In this document: in pieces, positions 22,403-27,615 of the stretch
Layout of the letters: each line of letters opens with the position of its first letter
Position numbering within the stretch: the stretch's first letter is position 1
From: JBCCEV01 sp039030125
GTDB taxonomy: Bacteria > Pseudomonadota > Gammaproteobacteria > Ga0077536
Direction: 5' to 3'
NCBI GenBank assembly: GCA_039030125.1
Contig: JBCCEV010000039.1
Span: forward strand, 1-27,615
DNA: 27,615 bases
Position numbers and translations under genes: made by a program
Notes under the pieces: model-generated
What the model was told of the DNA's origin: nothing
Database searches by the model: none
What the model saw: only the letters and a program-made list of their open reading frames with translations

Positions 22403-23458
22403 ATGACTTATCTAGCGAGACCCAAATTTCGCCACCCTAACCTCGCAACCAATGAGCTCGGTTATACGCGGCGCTACTACGAAGGTTCTATCTCGACACT
22501 GTGTGCCGGATGCGGACACGACTCGATTAGCGCGGCAATCGTTCAAGCGTTCTTTGAGGCCAACGTCGAGCCCCATCGCGTTGCCAAACTTTCAGGGATC
22601 GGGTGCTCATCGAAGACGCCGACATATTTCCTAGGCGGCTCTCATGGATTAAATAGCGTGCATGGCCGCATGCCATCGGTTTTGACCGGCGCCAACCTGG
22701 CGAATCGCGAGCTCATGTATTTGGGTGTGTCTGGCGACGGCGACTCGGCCTCGATTGGATTTGGCCAATTCGGACACTCCATTCGCCGTGGCGTCAAAAT
22801 GATTTATATCGTGGAGAATAACGGCGTCTATGGGCTAACCAAGGGACAGTTTTCGGCGACCGCCGACTACGGCTCGAAATCAAAACGGGGTGCGGTCAAT
22901 AACGACACCGCCATCGATTTGGTCGGCCTAGCCCTACAGCTCGGCGCGACCTTTATCGCGCGGAGCTTTTCGGGCGATAAAACCCAACTGGTGCCGATCA
23001 TCAAAGCCGCCATTGAACATCAAGGCGCGGCGTTTATCGATGTGATCAGCCCCTGCGTTGCTTTTAATAACCACGACGGATCAACCAAAAGCTACGACTA
23101 TGTGCGCGAGCACAATATCGCCGTCAACAAGCTCGACTTCATACGCACGCGTGAGGAGATCAAAACTGAATACGACCCCGGCGAAGTGCGCGAAATCATG
23201 CAGCACGACGGCAGCGTCTTACGGCTGAGAAAAGTGGGCGACGACTACGATCCCACCGATCGGGTCGCCGCTGCCAATTACCTCGGGGAACACACGCGGC
23301 GCGGCGAATTAGTTACCGGCTTACTTTACGTCGATAAAGATGCGGAAGATTTGCACGCCCACTTAGGCACTATTTCCGCGCCGTTAAATACGCTAACGGA
23401 AAAAGAGCTGTGTCCGGGGACGGAAAAACTGAAAGCCATCAACGCCTCATTACGGTAA
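22403..23458 (+). CDS. korB: 2-oxoacid:acceptor oxidoreductase, beta (thiamine diphosphate) subunit
   Basis: This 351-residue beta subunit binds thiamine diphosphate and an Fe-S cluster. Cys ligands are visible in LCAGCGHDS (C34, C37) and SGIGCSS. The ThDP/Mg motif GDGDSASIGFGQFGHSIRRG is followed by VENNGVYGLTKGQ, and a further Cys is in ISPCVAFNNHDGST. The layout is that of KorB/PorB proteins, at a slightly long length because of a C-terminal extension (after about 290). It ends the korQ-A-B operon. The complex is expected to be oxygen-sensitive, although aerobic bacteria with such enzymes are known. Confidence 0.93.
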   Translation: MTYLARPKFRHPNLATNELGYTRRYYEGSISTLCAGCGHDSISAAIVQAFFEANVEPHRVAKLSGIGCSSKTPTYFLGGSHGLNSVHGRMPSVLTGANLANRELMYLGVSGDGDSASIGFGQFGHSIRRGVKMIYIVENNGVYGLTKGQFSATADYGSKSKRGAVNNDTAIDLVGLALQLGATFIARSFSGDKTQLVPIIKAAIEHQGAAFIDVISPCVAFNNHDGSTKSYDYVREHNIAVNKLDFIRTREEIKTEYDPGEVREIMQHDGSVLRLRKVGDDYDPTDRVAAANYLGEHTRRGELVTGLLYVDKDAEDLHAHLGTISAPLNTLTEKELCPGTEKLKAINASLR

Positions 23459-23501
23459 GGAGCTATTGCTCTTGCCAGGAGGGTGTTGCACTCCGGCTTA
23501 C

Positions 23502-23880
23502 AATCCTCATTTATGGACATATAAACTGCGGTTGCTCGCCGTCGTGCGCCTACTCCTGACTGCGGCTCATGACGCTCCATGTACCTGTGCTGGACTCGCG
23601 ACGCTTCTGAAACGCCACAGATGCACGTGCCGCGTTTCGACGTGCGGAAATACACCATTCGCAAATTTCAAAATATCGTTGTGAGCGGTGGCCCAATTGC
23701 CGAGGGGCCGCGCGAGCTAGACGAGGCAGGGCAAAAATTTTCGAGCGCCGGAGGGTTTATCCAGAAAGCTAGACTCAGAGATGTCCGGCGATACGAGCTT
23801 AACAAGAGCGTCGCGAGCGACGCGGCAAGTAGGCGCCGGATGACGAAAAACCGTAGTTTGCAGATTAGTAAATGAGGATT
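23502..23880. mobile_element. 379-bp MITE-like element with long imperfect inverted repeats
   Basis: The outer 12 bases are perfect inverted repeats (AATCCTCATTTA at 23502-23513, its complement at 23869-23880). Similarity continues inward for about 75 bases on each side in blocks, including AAACT, CGG and GCGCCTACT, ending at GACGCTC. Roughly two thirds of the first 53 positions match. No convincing gene lies inside, and no clear target-site duplication flanks it. It occupies most of the 463-base gap between korB and the PhyH gene. It may be a non-autonomous transposon relic or a large structured RNA or repeat. Confidence 0.6.
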
Positions 23881-23921
23881 TTGAGGAGTCCGGTAACAAC
23901 CTTGCCGCGAGCGCAGCAGCG

Positions 23922-24770
23922 CTATTCTAAAAAGCGGGAGGGGGAAGCGTCGTTAACGTAGCCGAGCAGATTGTTTACCACCCAATACCCAATCAATTTC
24001 TGCAGCGGCCTGGGTAAATCCTTCGCGACTTCAGGCGGTACACCCAAAAATTGATTTTCTTGCTGGCGCAACCACGCGCGACAGTAGACCACGGTGACCC
24101 CTAAGCGAGCTTGATCGGTCTGGTTAGCACCACCGCCGTGAAAAAGCGAGCCATCCCAAAGCAGAACAGAGCCAGCCTTCATCTGTGCCTGTTCAGTTTT
24201 CATTCTCGCCGGCGGCTCGGCATCCGAAATTAAATGGGAGCCAGGGATCAACTGAGTCGCGCCATTCGCAAGAGTGAAATCGTCGATTGCCCACATTGTG
24301 TTAACGCTCAGCGGCATATGCGGCCGCTCGATCGGATAGTAACCATCGTCTCGATGAAAGGGCTGGGCCGTCTCTCCCGGGAGTAGGTTGACGCTGCTCG
24401 CGATCGATAACTGGATTTGATCCTTTAGATGCCCTTCGATTATCGCCAGCACCTTTTCATTTAAAAAGAGCTTGTCGAAAGCACGTGTGCGCGCCACCAA
24501 ATTATAAAGCCGCTGGGTTTTCAACCCTGCGAATTCGGTGTCACATAGCGCTTCGTCCCGATGCCAGCGCGCAAAAATCTCACGGATTTCGTCGAGTTCA
24601 TCGGTGAGAAAAACGTCTTCAAGCACCACAAACCCATCATTGCCCAAGCGTGTGATTTCTTTGCTGTGAGCCTCCACAGCCTTGGGATTTGAAAAGCGCT
24701 TGGTCTCCTGCGTCGCGATCGCGGCAGGCGAGAAAGGATTTTCGTAAACTTCTGCGACTTGACGAGCCAT
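23922..24770 (-). CDS. Phytanoyl-CoA dioxygenase (PhyH) family Fe(II)/2-oxoglutarate oxygenase
   Basis: This 282-residue cytoplasmic oxygenase has a double-stranded beta-helix fold. The iron triad is H139 and D141 (FHRDDGY) and H211 (LFHGGG), with Arg222 (DQARLGVTVVY) to hold 2-oxoglutarate. GDGFVVLEDVFL-like NDGFVVLEDVF near residue 44 is the usual opening of the domain. The family hydroxylates many small molecules, so the substrate is unknown. No good ribosome-binding site precedes the ATG. The bactofilin terminator lies just upstream on the same strand, leaving only about 30 bases of leader. 2-oxoglutarate is also the likely substrate of the nearby Kor enzyme, but no direct link is shown. 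Confidence 0.92.
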   Translation of the reverse strand: MARQVAEVYENPFSPAAIATQETKRFSNPKAVEAHSKEITRLGNDGFVVLEDVFLTDELDEIREIFARWHRDEALCDTEFAGLKTQRLYNLVARTRAFDKLFLNEKVLAIIEGHLKDQIQLSIASSVNLLPGETAQPFHRDDGYYPIERPHMPLSVNTMWAIDDFTLANGATQLIPGSHLISDAEPPARMKTEQAQMKAGSVLLWDGSLFHGGGANQTDQARLGVTVVYCRAWLRQQENQFLGVPPEVAKDLPRPLQKLIGYWVVNNLLGYVNDASPSRFLE

Positions 24771-24797
24771 CGTGTCAGTTTACAACACTGTTGAGTA

Positions 24798-24838
24798 TCA
24801 AAAGAATAGCGCCCAGGCCAAAAACGGCCCGGGGCGCC
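24798..24838 (-). terminator. Rho-independent terminator of the bactofilin gene
   Basis: On the minus strand GGCGCCCCGGGCC-GTTTTT-GGCCTGGGCGCT forms a 12-bp GC-rich stem with one bulged C, followed by ATTCTTTTGA. It begins 8 bases after the bactofilin stop codon and ends about 30 bases before the PhyH start. Confidence 0.7.
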
Positions 24839-24846
24839 ATTGTGCG

Positions 24847-25371
24847 CTAAACGGCGCGCTGATCCTCAGCTTTATTGGGCTTGGCTGCGACGTAGGTTGG
24901 TTTGATATCGGTGACTACCGACTTGTCATCAACCTCCATATCGATCGAACCCTTAAACCGGCAACCTTCCTCCAAAGTGATCTTTGGCGCCCGGATATTG
25001 CCGCGCATTTTGCCGGTGCTGGTGAGCACGAAATCTTCGACTGCATCAACATCACCTTCGACGTGACCTTCGATGCTCAATGATTTCGCATTGACGCTCG
25101 CCGCCAAACTACCGTCACTACCAACGGTGAGTAAGCTTTTTGGCAAAGAAACCGTGCCCTCGACTTTACCGTCGATGACAAGATCTTCGTCGCCAGATAC
25201 ATCGCCCTTAATGCAAATTGAATGACCGATGACGGCCGGTGATTTTGGTGCCAGGATTTGTGCAACAGTAGATGCTTCATCGACGCGTTCGGTAACGTCT
25301 TCTGATCCATCGTTCTCAATTTTTTGGTCTTCTGTTACGCCCTCTTCCTGTTCCCTTCTCTTGAAGAACAT
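24847..25371 (-). CDS. Bactofilin (polymer-forming cytoskeletal protein)
   Basis: This 174-residue protein has a charged, disordered N terminus (about 1-45) and a right-handed beta-helix domain of DUF583 type (about 46-150). The repeating hydrophobic-glycine pattern is visible in IGHSICIKGDVSGDEDLVIDGKVEG and LSIEGHVEGDVDA, with a short C-terminal tail. Bactofilins polymerise without nucleotide and scaffold cell-shape or envelope functions. The usual partner, an M23 peptidase gene, is not next to it. AAGGAG eight bases before the ATG supports the start, and a strong terminator follows. Confidence 0.93.
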   Translation of the reverse strand: MFFKRREQEEGVTEDQKIENDGSEDVTERVDEASTVAQILAPKSPAVIGHSICIKGDVSGDEDLVIDGKVEGTVSLPKSLLTVGSDGSLAASVNAKSLSIEGHVEGDVDAVEDFVLTSTGKMRGNIRAPKITLEEGCRFKGSIDMEVDDKSVVTDIKPTYVAAKPNKAEDQRAV

Positions 25372-25629
25372 GATGCGTCTCCTTGATCATAGTGGTTGGG
25401 TGAGCGGTTGTTATTGTTTTTATCTCGTGGGCGCGGGCTTCGCTCGTGGGCACGCACCAAGCCCAACTTAGACATAAGCGCGCCGAAGATCTAGGGAATA
25501 GTTTGCACTCTCTAACTTACTCGCCCGGTCAGTACTTTAGCGCGACTTTCTGCGGGCAGGATTCGAATTCCCCACCAAGCTCTGGTTTTTGAAAACGAAG
25601 TTTGCGCAGGCTCGCCCGGAATAGGCGCT

Positions 25630-27429
25630 TTAACGGGCTGCCGCCGGAACCGTTAGCGACAAAATGCGCCAACCTGGAGCAGGATTCACCGGTTTATGAT
25701 TGGTGAATGCGTGAATCCTGCCTTTGGGATCACACGCGAAAAGCGGTTGCGATGTGTCGCCGGCCCGGTCGCAGAACGCATGAAAGTCAAACTCATCGGT
25801 TAGGTTCGTCTGCTTGATTTCTGCGCCCTTGGCAAACATGGCCGCCAATTTCGCATAGCTGATCTGATCGCCAAACAAACGCCGACCACGCTGACGGGGA
25901 TCCATGTCATGGCGCCCACTCAGTTGTCCATTAGCAACATCGAGAACATAAACTTCATCGGCGCCGAACTCGTCGCGATAACCCGAGGCCGCGAGCGCGT
26001 TCGAATCTGGCCGAACATGCATTGCCAATAATCGCCCGATACCGCCGAGATCCATGTGGACTCGTGCATGCTCCGATAGTGGGTTTCCAAAGTAGGTCGC
26101 CAAGCCCGCCATGCGCGCTTGCGACACGTTCTCCCAGGAGCTATCCGCATACAACACTCTTACCCCGACCTTGGCGAGCGCCTGTGCGATCGGAATGCTC
26201 ACCGTCGGGCCACCAACGATCAAAGCGCCGTTCGGGTGCGGTTCACTCACATCCAAAAGTTTGGCGAACGTCGCAGCGGTAAAGCTTTGCCAGACCACGG
26301 TGCCGACAATGATAGAGAACGTCAGAGGCACTAGCAGGGCGGCCTGCTCAAAACCTTGCTCTTCAAGGCGTAAGGAGAACACTGCTGCGATCGCAGCCGC
26401 CACGATCCCACGCGGGGCAATCCAACCCAATAATGCGCGTTCGCGATAGCTGAGTTCCGTACCTACGGTACAAACGGCGACTTTAAGTGGTCGGGCCACG
26501 AATTGCATCGTCAGGAACACCCAAACCCCGCCAAGACCAAGGGCCGTAAGCTGCGAAAAATCGACCCTCGCGGACAGCAAGATGAACAGTCCAGAGATCA
26601 AAACGACGCTCAAGCTCTCTTTGAAATCGAGAATATCTTCGATATGAAGGCGTGGCATATTGGCCATCGAGAATCCCATGATCGTAACCGCGAGTAACCC
26701 GGACTCGGCCTGCAAGGCATCGGCAAGCGCGAACACCGCAAATACGGACAGCAAGGTCGCTCCGTTGTGAAGGTATCTAGGGATCCAGCCCCGCCTGATC
26801 ACCACGCCTAACATATAACCGGCCAGCGCGCCTAGCAAAATCCCAACGATGATCATTTTCATCAGGATGAATCCCGCTGTTCCTAGCGCGTCGGAAAATC
26901 GCGTTGCCTCGATCACGTTGAACGTTAACAGCGCCAGGATCGCACCGATGGGGTCAATCAAAATTCCCTCCCAGCGCAAAATGTTAGAGACCGTCGCCGT
27001 TGGCCGCACCGCGCGAAGCATCGGCACGATCACTGTCGGGCCCGTAACAACCATGATCGCTCCAAACAACCAGGCCAGCGGCCAATCAAAAGCGACGAAG
27101 TAATGAGTGGCAAACGCGGTGACCGCCCAGGTCACTACCATCCCCGAAGAAATCATGCGCCGAACAACCTTACCGTGCTCTTGGACCTCGTGGAGTTTTA
27201 AGGTCAGCGCGCCTTCGAACAAGATCACCGCAACCGCCAGCGACACCATGGGCAACAGCAAATCGCCGAATAACCGATCTGGATCGAGCCAGCCCGTGCC
27301 GGGACCCATCACTAGTCCAGCAATCAATAAAAATAAAATTGAAGGGACATTAACGCGCCAGGCGAGCCATTGAGCCAGCAGCGCAACAGCGCCGATGGTT
27401 GCGAGTTGGATGATGATGTGATGAGTCAT
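25630..27429 (-). CDS. CPA1-type cation:proton antiporter with C-terminal RCK/TrkA-N domain
   Basis: This inner-membrane antiporter (599 residues) exchanges Na+ or K+ for protons. About a dozen membrane segments fill residues 1-385, with the transport-core motifs TGPT (129-132), EGILIDPIGA (Asp159) and APRGIVAAA (Arg340). From about 400 comes a TrkA-N-like regulatory nucleotide-binding domain (GALIVGGPTVSIPIAQALAKVG), and then a less conserved cytoplasmic tail. The frame begins 12 codons upstream, but MTHHIIIQLATIG at 27429 gives the usual short N terminus before the first helix. No clear ribosome-binding site is seen for either start. It is divergent from tRNA-Arg(CCG). Confidence 0.92.
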   Translation of the reverse strand: MTHHIIIQLATIGAVALLAQWLAWRVNVPSILFLLIAGLVMGPGTGWLDPDRLFGDLLLPMVSLAVAVILFEGALTLKLHEVQEHGKVVRRMISSGMVVTWAVTAFATHYFVAFDWPLAWLFGAIMVVTGPTVIVPMLRAVRPTATVSNILRWEGILIDPIGAILALLTFNVIEATRFSDALGTAGFILMKMIIVGILLGALAGYMLGVVIRRGWIPRYLHNGATLLSVFAVFALADALQAESGLLAVTIMGFSMANMPRLHIEDILDFKESLSVVLISGLFILLSARVDFSQLTALGLGGVWVFLTMQFVARPLKVAVCTVGTELSYRERALLGWIAPRGIVAAAIAAVFSLRLEEQGFEQAALLVPLTFSIIVGTVVWQSFTAATFAKLLDVSEPHPNGALIVGGPTVSIPIAQALAKVGVRVLYADSSWENVSQARMAGLATYFGNPLSEHARVHMDLGGIGRLLAMHVRPDSNALAASGYRDEFGADEVYVLDVANGQLSGRHDMDPRQRGRRLFGDQISYAKLAAMFAKGAEIKQTNLTDEFDFHAFCDRAGDTSQPLFACDPKGRIHAFTNHKPVNPAPGWRILSLTVPAAAR

Positions 27430-27536
27430 GCGCGCGGATCGTAGCGTGCTAATGCAGCGTCGCAAACTGACATTGACGGGCTTTAATTTTCTGGGCTTTA
27501 GATCTTCGGCTAACGGCGGTAGTTTATATCGTGGAT

Positions 27537-27613
<77 letters not shown>

Positions 27614-27615
27614 AA

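Noticed and set aside
23466..23899. Short open frames on both strands inside the inverted-repeat element
   Set aside because: They are short, overlap one another on opposite strands, match no family I know and coincide with the inverted repeats.
25556..25580. T-arm-like string GATTCGAATTCCCCACCA, suggesting a tRNA or tmRNA 3' end
   Set aside because: No matching acceptor, D-arm or anticodon arm is found upstream. At most it is a relic; I see nothing else in the 258-base gap between the antiporter and bactofilin genes.

Overview
The window looks like a chromosomal segment of a proteobacterium, most likely a gammaproteobacterium. The pointers are YhbY, YidD, class I PhaC, bactofilin, a CPA1 antiporter and CCA-encoding tRNA genes. 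GC content is moderate to high and genes are densely packed. The lineage is my inference from gene families, since no rRNA or other marker is present. The left edge cuts or breaks a phaC gene, and the right edge falls just after a tRNA-Arg gene.

Layout. (1) 1-5.6 kb holds housekeeping and metabolic genes: a broken phaC, lpdA and yhbY on the minus strand; a membrane-anchored C13 peptidase, a CHCC zinc-finger protein and yidD on the plus strand; then a Nudix hydrolase and a DUF3237 protein on the minus strand. (2) 5.64-6.2 kb is non-coding. It ends in an intact tRNA-Arg(ACG), preceded by degenerate tandem copies of the tRNA's own promoter and 5' end, one of them split by a hairpin-rich insert. 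(3) 6.2-9.35 kb has an unknown exported protein, then a tight pxpA / luciferase-like monooxygenase / VOC operon. (4) 9.4-10.5 kb is a zinc alcohol dehydrogenase on the minus strand.

(5) 10.65-13.95 kb is an aromatic (aralkyl) amine dehydrogenase operon in the order B-E-D-A, followed by a small c-type cytochrome. The light chain has both tryptophans of the TTQ cofactor and the catalytic Asp, but Ser at the position of the catalytic Thr. (6) 13.94-18.55 kb faces that operon on the minus strand: a small HExxH protein, a 118-residue protein, a Rieske oxygenase, a cytochrome c/beta-propeller protein and a PCu(A)C-like protein without copper ligands. (7) 18.7-23.46 kb encodes a three-subunit 2-oxoacid oxidoreductase of the KorQ-KorA-KorB type; the middle gene appears to start at CTG. 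(8) 23.5-23.88 kb is a 379-bp non-coding element with long imperfect inverted repeats. (9) 23.9-27.6 kb has a PhyH-type dioxygenase, a bactofilin with a good terminator, a CPA1 antiporter and tRNA-Arg(CCG).

How the genes may work together (inference). The amine dehydrogenase oxidises primary amines in the periplasm and would pass electrons to the adjacent cytochrome. Aldehyde and alcohol products could be handled by the alcohol dehydrogenase and the oxygenases. The Kor complex would link 2-oxoacid oxidation to NAD(P)H and low-potential electron transfer. The block from 10.6 to 18.5 kb is the best candidate for a poorly described system: a TTQ-enzyme operon with no mauG or blue-copper gene in view, convergent with and overlapping a periplasmic cytochrome/propeller/PCuAC-like set.
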